DNA from: Phoronis australis
Lineage: Eukaryota > Phoronida > Phoronidae
Direction of reading: 5' to 3'
NCBI GenBank assembly: GCA_002633005.1
Contig: NMRA01000961.1
Location: 4,124-44,881 of the forward strand
DNA: 40,758 nt
Shown here: one piece after another, positions 20,577 through 30,410 of the stretch
Numbering within the stretch: the stretch's first letter is position 1
Layout: every line of letters begins with the position of its first letter
Notes under the pieces: model-generated
Told to the model about the DNA's origin: nothing
The model's database searches: none
Seen by the model: the letters and a program-made list of their open reading frames with translations, nothing else
Translations under genes and position numbers: made by a program

Positions 20577-21014
20577 CAGCCCTGGACACGGAATTTAGCA
20601 TCCATTCAAAATGACTAGTGTTAACTGGCAAAATTTCGAGATTACGAAACGGGAATGAGAACCATGAATAAAAGCAACTCCATGAGTGGGAATGCCAAAT
20701 TTCAGGCCGTCAAAAAGTGTGAGCAAGATTCGATTATAAAACTACTGGATTTAAGGTCTCACAAACGAAGCAATTATCCTTCAAGAGGGAAAACAAATAC
20801 CATGCAAAGTTTCCCCTAACGACCAAGTTTCCAAAGGTCCAATATCCAATTCAGGATCACTTAAGACATGGGCAAACAGACGACCATCCACGAAAGGGAG
20901 GCAAATTATTGATACGGAAGTCATTGGTTGGCAAGTGTCTCAACATAGTCGTATGTAATACAACCTGCATTAGTTGGCACACATACACTAGAATATATAG
21001 CAACAAACACTCAC
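20577..21014. other. Remainder of the intron between FN3 exons
   Basis: No repeat or open coding segment recognised. It ends at the donor of the 21,015-21,272 exon. Confidence 0.5.
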
Positions 21015-21272
21015 TTGTTTTAGTAGTCTTTGATGTCGAAACTGCATCATCCGATCCTGCCTTGATTGTTATTATGGTGACGACGTACTCAGTTCCAGGA
21101 GTCAAGCCAGTACAGCGTTTCTTGGTATCAACCTTGTCAGCAATGAACTGATGGGTGCTGCATGAAACTTTGTACCTGTCTTTAGGTCCAGCCGCAGTAG
21201 TCCAACTGACATCAATTGTTGTTTCACTTCCAACCACAGTGATGATTGTAGCTGCAGCAAGTGTCGCAGCAT
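21015..21272 (-). CDS. Fibronectin type III exon, intact (second in the series)
   Basis: A 258-bp exon (86 codons) with acceptor CATTTGTGTTAG and donor ACAA|GTGAGT, and phase 1 at both ends, so it can be added or skipped without changing frame. It encodes one whole FN3 domain: TIDVSW near residue 25, RYKVSC near residue 40, KKRCTGLTPGTEYVV, and a C-terminal KAGSDDAVSTSKTTK. The LTPGTEY block is the usual FN3 E-F turn. A Cys pair (VSC and KRC) not found in most FN3 domains is shared by all three exons and may form a disulphide, implying an extracellular protein. Adhesion or receptor proteins typically carry such domains; the parent gene is not identified. It lies between introns of about 1 kb and 2.4 kb. 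Confidence 0.85.
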
Positions 21273-22127
21273 CTAACACAAATGTAAAGACACGCATTAA
21301 ACAAAATAATAGGATAACAAATAGCATAGGTATGCGCCAGCATTGTACATCATGCACAGAGCAGACATTAACCTTGCGGATTTATAATCCCCAAGAGACA
21401 GTTTTATTTCACTTAAAAATGTCAATAAGTGAGGACACAAATCAAACTCCTCTAGAATTGAATTCCATAAGAATCGATCGATTAGTTTGGTGCATGCCAA
21501 GGATGAGGTGAACCAATTGTAATTACAATGAAGCACATTACTATTGATATTTGTCTGAAAATTAGGGCTGTGTCTCCACTACAAATAAGACAAACTTTTC
21601 TGACAGAGAGGCACTGAAGGCATATGAATTAACTGTCACAGAGGGTTGCAACGCTCACAAATATTCACAATTTCAAAAGGTGCTTTTGTTCCTCATGCAC
21701 ATTTTCCACGGTTTCATGAGTAGAGAGATGGCTGAAGAAAACATACCACGAAGGCACATAGCATTCACTTGATCTAAAATCAAGCGAGCGCAGTTCAGTC
21801 TTGTTTTATTAACCAAATGGGAAGATCCATTCCAGGACTCTATAGATTAACAAGTAGAGGCACTGACATGCAGATAGGGGCACAAAACAAAGGTCATTTT
21901 GGAGGTTTTAAATTTTCCATTACTCCTGAATTGATCAACAGCTTTAAATAAAATAAAAATAATGCAAATACCAAGTGTAAATATGCTTCTGATGAGCTTC
22001 ATATTTTGATTTGCTTCCATTAACACGGGACTAAAATTACTTAGCCGTATTTATTCGTTGTGTGCGTCGTGGAAGCTGATAATAGTGTGAGTTTCACAGT
22101 ACGGCTGCACTGCGCTTCTTTGGCTCG
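21273..22127. other. Intron between FN3 exons, proximal part
   Basis: No coding signature. Several short frames on both strands are chance. The inverted 0.8-kb element follows immediately. Confidence 0.5.
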
Positions 22128-22907
22128 CGGGCTGTCAAAAGTGCCAAAGCGCTTTTTATTAATCTTCAGATATTTGCCAATACATATTTGTGTCCGGATT
22201 CCACTCCAATGTAACAGTATTAAATTAAGACGAAAGGACAACGTTCTGTGGGTCACAAAAACGAAACAACATTTTGAAGATAACCAGTATCAAGTATACT
22301 CATAGGCGAAAAACCTGCAAAAAACTGTATAAAATCCGACTTTTTTCAAACTTCAAAAGTATTTCTAAACTCATACCGGATGAGAAAATGAACGTAACAG
22401 TTTCTTACAAATTCTGAGCTAATCTCCCATCTATACAGAGTGCAAATTCCATTGCAAGACAGCCGGGCGATCGGCAACATTTCATCTCACAGCATTGTAC
22501 GTGGATCCATTTTCTGAACACAAGAGACGTGGAATTTTTTTCGAAAAACAGCATGAAGTTTGGACCAGCAACCTCTTAGTACTCCTGGTAATCACCTACG
22601 CTATCGGCAAATCCGATGGCAAAATGAATTCAGCCACAAACTTGACTTCAAAATGAGCTATGCGCTCAAATATTGGCTTCAGGACGATCGTTAACATACA
22701 TGTAGGCCTGAATGGGGCAAACTTCAAACTTCAAGAGACGTGGACAAGTCTTAGCATACACTCTATGCGACAGGCTATCGGCAAATTGTGTAGTTATCTC
22801 CCCTCACTTATCAATTCCTGATTATAGCCTGTTCTTGTGTATTTCTTATGGAGGGCTGCTGGCAAGATTTAGCGCATACGCAGTAGTGCATGTTACACAT
22901 TTCTGGC
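22128..22907. mobile_element. Inverted partial copy of the 1.14-kb element, in FN3 intron
   Basis: It is the reverse complement of 10,124 to ~10,925, with moderate divergence throughout, ending at 22,888-22,907 in the same 20-bp terminal repeat (one mismatch: GCCAGAAATGTGTAACATGC when reversed). The portion equivalent to 10,926-11,260, including the other terminus, is absent, so this copy is truncated or diverged at that end. It lies inside the intron between the two better-preserved FN3 exons. Confidence 0.75.
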
Positions 22908-23633
22908 GTTGTGATGAGTTCAACGTCTAAAATAAATTGTGAGATTATGGAGCATCTGTTTTTAAGCTTATGAGTTTACATGCACAATACTGTTCGGTAG
23001 CAAATATCACTTGAGACAGGTTTTGTTGATCAGGAAGCTGAACAAATTATGGATCTTCCCATACGATGTCTCACGATAGACCAAGTATCGGACAACTGGG
23101 ACATCCCGGATTTCACAACTGAACTCTCCTTCATTCGGGAGGTAAGACTTTGTGTTATTTCCAGTGACCATGGGTGGTACGTTTTCGCAAGTCATGTACG
23201 AAAAGAACGTGAGGTACACCTACAAGTATTGCCCATTTAAACCGTTTAATAATATCAGAGTTTAAAGGCATCTTCGATTCAGAATCATTTCATCTAGATG
23301 GCCCGTTTGACACAAACAATATTTCTCGAACTCCAATGCTTTGCTTGTCTATTGTGCGAAGGTCCATCTGATTGCTTCCTGTTCTATTTTGAGCTCGTGC
23401 TCCGTTTTGTGCATATCACGTCGCCAAACCTAATCTAAGATACCGTAGATGGTCAAATTTTGGGGCTGAATTAATTTTTGAGGAAGAATGAATAATCAGA
23501 TAATGAAAGAAATTTCAATGTTTCCATTCAATTGAGCGGAGTTCTTAAATCAAGTGCCTTTCCAATGCCTTGCGCAATGTCATGCGCAGGACTAGGCGCC
23601 TATAGACAATGACACACAACACTCAATACTCAC
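22908..23633. other. Intron between FN3 exons, distal part
   Basis: No recognised feature. Overlapping short frames around 23,007-23,240 on both strands are without motif. Confidence 0.45.
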
Positions 23634-23873
23634 TTGTCGTCTGGACTGTCCTTGATGTTGAAACTGCGTCATCCCAACCTGCCTTGACTGTTCTTATAGT
23701 AACGACGTACTCAGTTCCAGTACAACGTTTGTTGGTAGCAGTCTTATCTGCATTGAAGTCATGTTTGCTGCAAGACACTTTGTATCTCTCTTTGTCTCCA
23801 GGTGCTGCAGTCCAACTGACGTCAATTTTTGTCTCACTTGGAACTAGTTCGCCAATAATAGCTGCAGCGAGTT
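23634..23873 (-). CDS. Fibronectin type III exon, intact but shortened (first in the series)
   Basis: A 240-bp exon (80 codons), acceptor TTGTACCTTTCAG, donor ACAA|GTGAGT, phase 1-1. It encodes LAAAIIGELVPSETKIDVSW, RYKVSCSKHDFNADK, then RCTGTEYVVTIRTVKAGWDD. Compared with the 21,015-21,272 exon it lacks LTPG between KRCTG and TEYVV, removing part of the E-F turn, though the frame is kept. The same Cys pair is present. It is the most 5' member of the series seen on the minus strand; no signal peptide or first exon was found upstream in this window. A 140-nt hairpin starts 26 bases upstream of it. Confidence 0.8.
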
Positions 23874-23898
23874 CTGAAAGGTACAAGCATGGACAGAG

Positions 23899-24038
23899 AA
23901 TCCTACACGACTCTCAGTTCATTACATGGGCAAAACCTGTTGGAAATTTCGTCAAAATCCCGAGGCTTGCGGAAGGATTTTGACTAACTATCCAAGAGGT
24001 TTTGCCCATGTCATCAATCTGAGACGAGTGTAGGATTT
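23899..24038. repeat. 140-nt hairpin-forming foldback beside an FN3 splice acceptor
   Basis: The left arm (23,899-23,960) begins AATCCTACACGACTCTCAG and ends GTCAAAATCC. The right arm (23,971-24,038) begins GGAAGGATTTTGAC and ends GAGTGTAGGATTT. The arms pair over most of their length with a ten-base loop; the runs ATGGGCAAAACC and GTCAAAATCC pair perfectly. In the pre-mRNA of the FN3 gene the hairpin ends 25 bases before the acceptor. It may be a MITE, and such hairpins can act as precursors of small RNAs, but neither is shown here. Confidence 0.8.
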
Positions 24039-24744
24039 GTTTCCTCGAATGAACCGTGAAGAACGATCACGTTTGCCGAAAAACTCGATGTGTTGAAAAC
24101 CTTCAACCACGTGACGCAACCTTTGTAACAACACGCTTGCGCAATGTGAAGTAATTCATTTATTTTTGTTAATAGTTATATTTTTAGCTTAACAATTGTA
24201 AATTACATTCTCCTTTTCCGTAACAAATATTCAAGTTAGAATGTATTAAATAGTCTTTGAAATTCTAATGTTAAAAACTTAAAAACTGTTTACAAATAAG
24301 TCAGCAAGTCTTCCCAACGCCTAATCATTGACTTGACCTTGAGACAGCACAGCTAGACAGTCTCGCCGCGATTCTTGAGTTGGGGCCCGTCTCCGTTTGA
24401 AGGAACGTGGATATTGAATTCGCCGCCTGAGATGGGTCTGTTTATGAAGTTGTTTGCATATCCTTCCGACTGGAAGTATGTGCAGTTGCGACAACCGATT
24501 TGTCAAACATAACCTTGTATCTTTCTTGGAATTCCAACATGGTTTGGTTGGCGTACCTTTGATTGTTCTATTGTTTTGAAGACAATAAGTGTAAATGGTG
24601 TTGATGTCTACTTTGCACTGCTTTGTGATTCGCCCTTGTGATATCAAAAATACGTTATCGGTTTTATTAACCAGTCGTGTCTTAACACATTACAGGTCTT
24701 GTGCAAAACAGTTATTACTGTTGACACAGGGTTACGTATGGAAG
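24039..24744. other. No recognised feature
   Basis: No conserved domain. The 108-codon minus frame at 24,321-24,647 is basic and featureless. Confidence 0.4.
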
Positions 24745-24995
24745 CGTACAAGTACCCCAACACCTCTAAAAACACCACAGCAACCCACATTCGCCACAAA
24801 ACCCATTAAACTCCACAACACCCTCCACTTGCCACAACACCTCCACAAACTCCCCACAACACCCTCATGAATTCACAACTCCCCGTAAGCAATGACAACT
24901 CTCACACTCCCAACACCCCTAGAGAACTGTACAACACCCCCACCCCCCAAAAAAAAATCTACAACACCCCTAGAAAGGCCACAACACACCCACAA
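24745..24995 (+). repeat. Degenerate CCACAACACC minisatellite
   Basis: At least ten irregularly spaced copies of CAACACC or CCACAAC, separated by 8-15 variable bases. The complementary motif GGTGTTGTGG is repeated on the other side of the retrotransposon (29,515-29,720 and 30,150-30,270), in the opposite orientation. Confidence 0.75.
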
Positions 24996-25226
24996 AAGCA
25001 GCAATGCAACATAAACAGGTGTTGCCTGTAACTACTTATTTGTCAGTACTAGTATACGCTAGCCGGCCAAGTGCAATACAGGAACAAGAGGATATTACTG
25101 GCACATTCCCAAATAAAAGCGCGGACTCACTACAAGAGAGTCATGCGCAGCATACATGTAAGATGATTGGCAACAGACCCGACTGTGCCGTTGTCAACCA
25201 ACCATTGAAAGTGGCGTAAACATTTC

Positions 25227-26407
25227 ATGCGATATCGACTCGCATCCAAACTGAACAAATACGACGGGGAAGTCCAAGTAGCCACGCTTATTTACAGCAT
25301 GGGCACCGATGCTGAAAATGTTTTCGAAACGTTTGGCCTGAGTGATCCCGATGCTAAGAAATTTGACATTGTGATAGAAAAATTTGATGCCCACTTCATC
25401 CCAACAAGAAACATTATAAACGAACGAGCCATATTCAACCAGAGAGTCCATCATGCCGATGAAAATGTTTAGTCATTTTTACGAGCGTTGTATGAACAGG
25501 CCGACCACTGCGACTTCCAAGAGAGGGACGAGATGATACGCGACCGGCTTGTCATAGGTATACACGATCGAGATGTGTCAAAAGAGTTACAACTGAAATC
25601 AGGGCTGACACTCGAGCAAGCTATCTTGTTCGCTATACAGGCCGAGCAGGTCAATTCCCAGATGCGGCAGTTATCACTTGCAACTGGCCCAGATAAGGCC
25701 ATAGGTGCCATCAGAGGTCGTAGACGAGGTCAGCATCACGTTCCCCATGGTAGAGGCAAAAGTAAGCCTAAACGCGACAGCGGCACGCAACAGAATAGTG
25801 GTCAATGCGGTTACAGTAAACACAAACCTGGTGAAACATGCCCTGTGACTGATCAGCTGTGCAACAGATGTCATCGAAAAGGACATTTTAAACCGCAGTG
25901 CAGGTCAAAGACAATTAAAGAGGCATTCATTGGAAACGGTGAAGAAAGTGAGTTAAACGCATACTTCCTTGGTAGTTGTACAGTTGTCGATGACAACGAA
26001 GACATGTCTGACAATTGGACAGTGAATCTGACAATCCACGACAAGTTAGTCGAGTATAAGATCGATACCGGAGACGATATTTCGACCATACCAGAGTCCG
26101 TGTATGAGACACTCAAACACCGACTTGTTTAGAGCAGACAGAAACTGCCTTGTTCACTCCTAGCGGTAGACTTAAGACGTCAGGTTCTTTTCTCGCGTCA
26201 GTAAAACATGATGAGAGTAAATACAAGTTTCGCGTCTTTGTTGTATCCGGAACAAAGAGTTGTCTGTTGAGCCGAAATGTTTCCACGAAACTTGGACTTG
26301 TTCGACGCGTTTGTGAAATTGACGAGTCCGTTTTTGCTACAGCAGGACTACTGAAGTGTGGCCGATCAAGATACATTTGGAAGAGAACCCAGAACCGTAC
26401 AGTTTGA
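25227..26407 (+). pseudogene. Retrotransposon gag-protease region, disrupted
   Basis: The capsid-like part (RYRLASKLNKYDGEVQV, then FDAHFIPTRNIINERA) is cut by an in-frame TAG at 25,470-25,472 and continues in the same frame with YEQADHCDF and DRLVIGIHDRD. Two zinc-knuckle-like motifs follow: a degenerate CGYSKHKPGETCP and CNRCHRKGHFKPQC. The protease active site YKIDTGDDIS lies near 26,055-26,085. The frame shifts at about 26,125, and the end of the protease (LFTPSGRLKTSGSF, then LSRNVSTKLGL) continues in another frame to about 26,400. The start of gag is missing or lies in the disrupted frame between 25,004 and 25,219. Confidence 0.8.
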
Positions 26408-27870
26408 ACGCAGCGAGGCGAATACCCATGCCACTGATGCCGAAAATTTAGGCTGAAATCGAGCGAATGGTTGCAGGTGACATAATCGAACCAGTTACTC
26501 AGACTACTCCTTGGTGTGCGCCGATCGTTCCTGTTGCTAAGAAGGATGGAAGTGTCCGTATATGAGCAGATTTAAAGAAACTGAACCTCGCCGTGCAACG
26601 TGAACGTTATGTTCTACCTACCTTGGATGATGTAATTCTCAAGCTTTCGGGTGCCACTGTATTTACTACACTAGATCTTTCTAGTGGGTATTGGGCTGTT
26701 CTACTGCATGAGGAGAGTCGTCTTCTCACTACGTTTATCACACCGATGGGGCGTTTTTGTTTTAAACGTTTATCGTTTGGAATTAGCTGTGCTAGCAAGA
26801 TATTCCAAAGAATTATGAATGAGTTACTTGAGGGTTCTCAAGCAATCGTTTGGCAAGACGGCATTTTGATGTATGGCAAGACCGTGAGTGAGCACGACGC
26901 AATGCTAGAAACAGTCATGAAGCGAATTGAAGAGTCCGGATTGAAACTAAACCGAGCCAAGTGTTTGCTTCGTCAGAGTCAGTTGAGATACGTCGGGCAT
27001 AAATTCGATGCTTCGGGAATGAGTCCCGATGAGACAAAAGTACGTGCGATCATGGGTCTTGAGCCGCCTACAAACGTGACGGAACTTCACAGAGTTCTAG
27101 GCATGGTGAAGTATCTTGGAAAATATTTGCAAAATCTCGCAGCTGCAATGGCACCTATGAACGAACTGCTTTGTAAAGACATTGAGTTCCGTTGGGGAGT
27201 TGCCCAAGAAAAATCGTTCAAAGAAGTTAAAGATCTCATTTGCAATAGCCCGGTACTGGCATATTATGATGTAACCTTATCCACTGTTGTGAGTTGTGGT
27301 GTTAGTAGCTATGGCATCGACGGTGTTATCATGCAACCGCATGGAGACGAGTTACGCCCTATTGCTTTATGTTCGAGAACATCAAAGCCAGCTGAAAGAA
27401 ACTATGCCCAAATCGAAAAAGAGTGTTTGGCAGCCACATGGATTTGCGAAAAATTCCGTCGATATTTACAGGGACTGGTGTCATTCCGTCTAATGACCGA
27501 CCATAAACCACTTGTCCTTCTGCTGAATACGCGTGACATTGATTGTCTACGGCTACGTTGTCAGAGGCTTATTATAAGACTGATGCCTTTCAATTTGCGA
27601 GCAGAGCACGTTCCTGGCAAACTCATGGTTGTGGCAGATGCTCTATCCAGAGCACCCATGAGAGAAACTGAGTCAGCTACTGAAAACGAGGTGGCATTCC
27701 ATGTCAATGCTGTAATCGACGCCAAGTGTACGTCTGACAGGAAACTAGTTGAGATCCAAGTAGCGACCGAGCGAGATGACGAGGCCCAGCAAGCCATTGA
27801 ATTGACCATGAATGGTTGGCCAGCCCATAAGGAGAAAGTTCCGTCATTTGCGCTGAGTTCTACAATGTGA
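26374..27870 (+). pseudogene. Retrotransposon reverse transcriptase and RNase H, inactivated
   Basis: An N-terminal segment with stops at 26,449-26,451 and 26,563-26,565 leads into a 425-codon open frame starting at 26,593. RT motifs visible: TTLDLSSGYW (catalytic Asp at residue 28) and SFGISCASKIFQRIM. The catalytic Asp-Asp box reads VWQDGILMYG (residues 86-95), so the second Asp is Gly. RNase H follows (about 230-345): SYGIDGVIMQ, RNYAQIEKECLA and MTDHKPL are present, but the first catalytic Asp, expected just before SSYG, has become Gly. The end reads VPGKLMVVADALSRAP. Both enzymes would be dead even without the upstream stops. Confidence 0.9.
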
Positions 27871-28592
27871 GACACAGCCTTTCTGTTGCCAACGGTGTAC
27901 TACTGATGGATTCCCGTATTGTAATACCACAAACTACAGGGTTGTATGCGCAAAGATATTCTAAATCGCATTCACGATGGACACATGGGAATTAACAAAT
28001 GCCGCGAAAGAGCAAACATGTCCGTGTTTTGCCCGGCATTAACGACGACATACAGAGACGTATTCGTGAGTGTGAGTTTTGTCAAGTACACCGACCAACA
28101 CAGAAACACGAGCCACAAACCGTTACACCACAACCTAATAGACCATGGCAAAAACTGGCCGTTGACTTATGTAGGTAAACAAAGGGAAATATCTTGTCAT
28201 TATGGACTATTATTCCAAGTGGTTGGAGGTAATTCGTATGACCGACACAACAGCATCTCGAGTAATTGCAGAAGAAAAAGCAGTGTTTGCGTGCTTTGGG
28301 ATCCCAGAGGAAATCGTATCGGACAATGGTCCCCGTTTGATTCTGAAGCAATGAGGCGTTTTGCTGCAGAGCATGGTATTGTTCTTACCACAGTTAGTCC
28401 TCACAACCCACAGACTAATGGTCAAGCGGAAAGTGGTGTTGCAATTACTGAGAAAATATTGCTACAGAACGACCCCGCAATGACTTTGTTAAGCTATACG
28501 TCCACACCAGTTCCAGCGACTGGTTTTAGTCCGTCCAAGTTGTTAATGGGTCGTGAACTCTGAACTGACGTCCCGACCATACCCAATCAACT
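27871..28592 (+). pseudogene. Retrotransposon integrase, frameshifted
   Basis: The HHCC zinc domain and DDE core are spread over all three frames. HDGHMGINKC lies in the frame of the 27,946 start. The second Cys pair (CEFCQVH, around 28,070) and the first Asp (LAVDLC, around 28,160) are in another frame, as is the second Asp (VSDNGP, around 28,317-28,335). The third catalytic residue is in SPHNPQTNGQAES, back in the frame that ends at 28,563 after MGREL. Several indels are therefore needed to explain the reading order. Confidence 0.8.
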
Positions 28593-29057
28593 TCACCGTC
28601 AGACAAGGAAACCGTCTCGGAAAGAGTTAAATCTACACAGCAAGACTATAAACGTCAGTCCGACCAACGCCGCGATGTTTTACCTCTTCCAAACCTGAAA
28701 GTTGGCAGTACAGCTCGCGTTAAACACGACGGCAAAAAGCAATGGTCTCAGCCTGCGACTGTCGTACACGCACACTGTACGCCGAGATCGTATATTGTAC
28801 GTACAGAAGATGGTAAAGAATACCGCAGGAGCAGAAGTCATCTTCAGAGCATACCGATACAAACATCACGTACGCCTGAGAAAACGCATTCGTCGAGTTC
28901 AAAAGCATCTCCAGCAGAATCGTCAGTCAGCCAGCAGACAGCTACGAATGTGTCATCTGATGTATCGTATATTGTGGAATCTTCGAATCGCCCTACTGCC
29001 ACCAAAGGATCAGTACGACAGTTAAAGCCGACTGTTTGGTCCAAAGATTATGTTTAG
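28593..29057 (+). pseudogene. C-terminal tail of integrase polyprotein
   Basis: An open frame of 154 codons without a start, in a different frame from the DDE part, ends in TAG at 29,055-29,057. It includes RDVLPLPNLKVGSTARVKHD, QPATVVHAHCTPRSYIVRT and EYRRSRSHLQ. Such a small beta-barrel-like segment ending in an arginine-rich R-S-H-L motif is common at the C terminus of gypsy integrases. A Ser/Thr-rich tail follows and the end is LKPTVWSKDYV. Confidence 0.7.
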
Positions 29058-29358
29058 ATTTAGGATAGTAGTTTATGTGCGAGGCAGTGTTGGGTTAAGA
29101 ATGATAATCGCTTTGACACGGTATTCCTGGGTAGTCCACCTTGGGTTTATAATTAGGCTTAGTTTTATAGAGTAATTGTTTAGTTGGTAGTTTATAGATA
29201 AATTTCCATACGACTTGTTTGCTTGCGGATTAACGTATCGGTATTGGACTGGATATTTGGACAGTGACAGTTTATGCCATAGTGATATGACATTGAGAAC
29301 ATGAGTTCTTAGTTGAGACACTTGGACAATGGTTGCTTGTTTAACGTTTTTAAATCTC

Positions 29359-29530
29359 GGAGGGGGGATGTTCCGTAGTTGTATGGCATCTTGTTTAGTA
29401 TTTTGTATTTTTAATAAACCTGCCAGACGGCGCTCAACAACAAAGCAACGCCCACGTGCGTATCTCTCAAGTGATTCACGTAATGACACCGACTGAAATA
29501 GAAAATAACTTCAGCGACATCTGCTTCCGT
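29359..29530 (+). mobile_element. Polypurine tract and 3' LTR (end uncertain)
   Basis: GGAGGGGGGA (29,359-29,368) is the plus-strand priming tract. The LTR starts TGTTCCGTAG at 29,369. A polyadenylation signal AATAAA is at 29,413-29,418. The LTR end cannot be set because no second LTR is available for comparison; the sequence runs into the TGTTGTGG minisatellite near 29,530. Confidence 0.65.
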
Positions 29531-29720
29531 TGTGTTGTGGATTTCGTAGTGTTGTGTATTGTGTAGAGGGTGGTGTTGACAGAATCTGGGGAAGGTGCTG
29601 TGTTGTGGCGATTAAAGAAAATGTTGTAGAGCATTGTAGAGTGTTGTGGTAATTGAGCAATTTGTAAGGTGTTGTAAAGTTTTTAGGGTGTTGTGCTGTT
29701 TGCGGAGTATTGTGGTACAC
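29515..29720 (+). repeat. Degenerate GGTGTTGTGG minisatellite, unit 0
   Basis: Irregular copies of GTGTTGTGG spaced about 18-29 bases. From about 29,590 it is related to 30,147-30,290, sharing GTGGCGATT, AGAGTGTTGTGGT, TTTTTAGGGTGTTG and CTGTTTTGTCAGTT-type blocks in order. Confidence 0.75.
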
Positions 29721-30038
29721 CGTTTTGTCAGTTTAGCTTTGTGTTAAGAATACTATTGGGCAAAAAACGATACGCGATAGTAATCTAGAAATAGTTCAGT
29801 ACGGTGGCCACGATTCTTGCTGTTTTTCATATTGGAATCACGCTGCATTTTGAAGTAATTACTTTAAAATCCACGTCAGTTTAGAGAAGCCAATAGATAT
29901 GGGTTATCCTCCTAGTATTCCAGTCTACTCTAGAAAGCTGCTCCTGATCACGGTACCTGGAGTTTGCATTACAACTTTCACAGGTTAACAGTTCTTTGAT
30001 GTTTTCCATATGGTTGCAGCAATTAAATGCCTCTCGCT

Positions 30039-30410
30039 ATAACCTGCACAACTACATTTCCTGTCTGGTTTGCAGGTCTACTATTCAACTCTCATTTTGA
30101 AACGGAGGTATTTGCCGATTTGGGATGCAGATGAGAATTCGGGTTCGTGGCGATTGTGGAGAATGTTACAGAGCGTTTTAGAGTGTTGTGGTCATGGAGA
30201 AGTTTGCAGGGTGTTGGAAAATTTTTAGGGTGTTGGGGTGCTTGTGGAGTGTTTTGGAACACTGTTTTGTCAGTTAGCAGATAACCTGCACAACTGTATT
30301 TACTGGCTGCTTTGCACTTCTTAAGTTCAACGTTCATTTTGAAATGGGGACCATTGACGATTTTGTATACAGATGACACTTCGCGTTAGTGGCTGCGGAA
30401 AGATTTTGAA
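30039..30410 (+). repeat. Tandem ~252-bp units with embedded TGTTGTGG motifs
   Basis: The block starting AACCTGCACAACT at 30,041 recurs at 30,293. Downstream blocks (TTCATTTTGAAA, GATTTTG or GATTTGG, CAGATGA) recur in the same order. The first unit also includes the minisatellite stretch related to 29,590-29,735. The second unit is partial. Confidence 0.7.

Larger units (their letters stand above)
25227..29530 (+). mobile_element. Ty3/gypsy-type LTR retrotransposon, 5' truncated and decayed
   Basis: Gene order on the plus strand is gag, protease, reverse transcriptase, RNase H, integrase and a C-terminal tail, which is the Ty3/gypsy order. A polypurine tract GGAGGGGGGA (29,359-29,368) is followed by TG, the start of the 3' LTR. 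No matching 5' LTR or primer-binding site was found: the gag homology begins abruptly around 25,212, so the 5' end is lost. There is no envelope-like gene. Multiple stops, frameshifts and active-site changes show it is an old, dead copy. Confidence 0.85.

Noticed and set aside
24321-24647. A 108-codon basic minus-strand frame as a gene
   Set aside because: No motif, and it lies in a stretch with no supporting splice or promoter signal.
24745-24995. CRISPR-like or telomere-like array
   Set aside because: The CCACAACACC units are degenerate and irregularly spaced, with no conserved repeat-spacer structure and no telomeric hexamer. This is eukaryotic minisatellite DNA.
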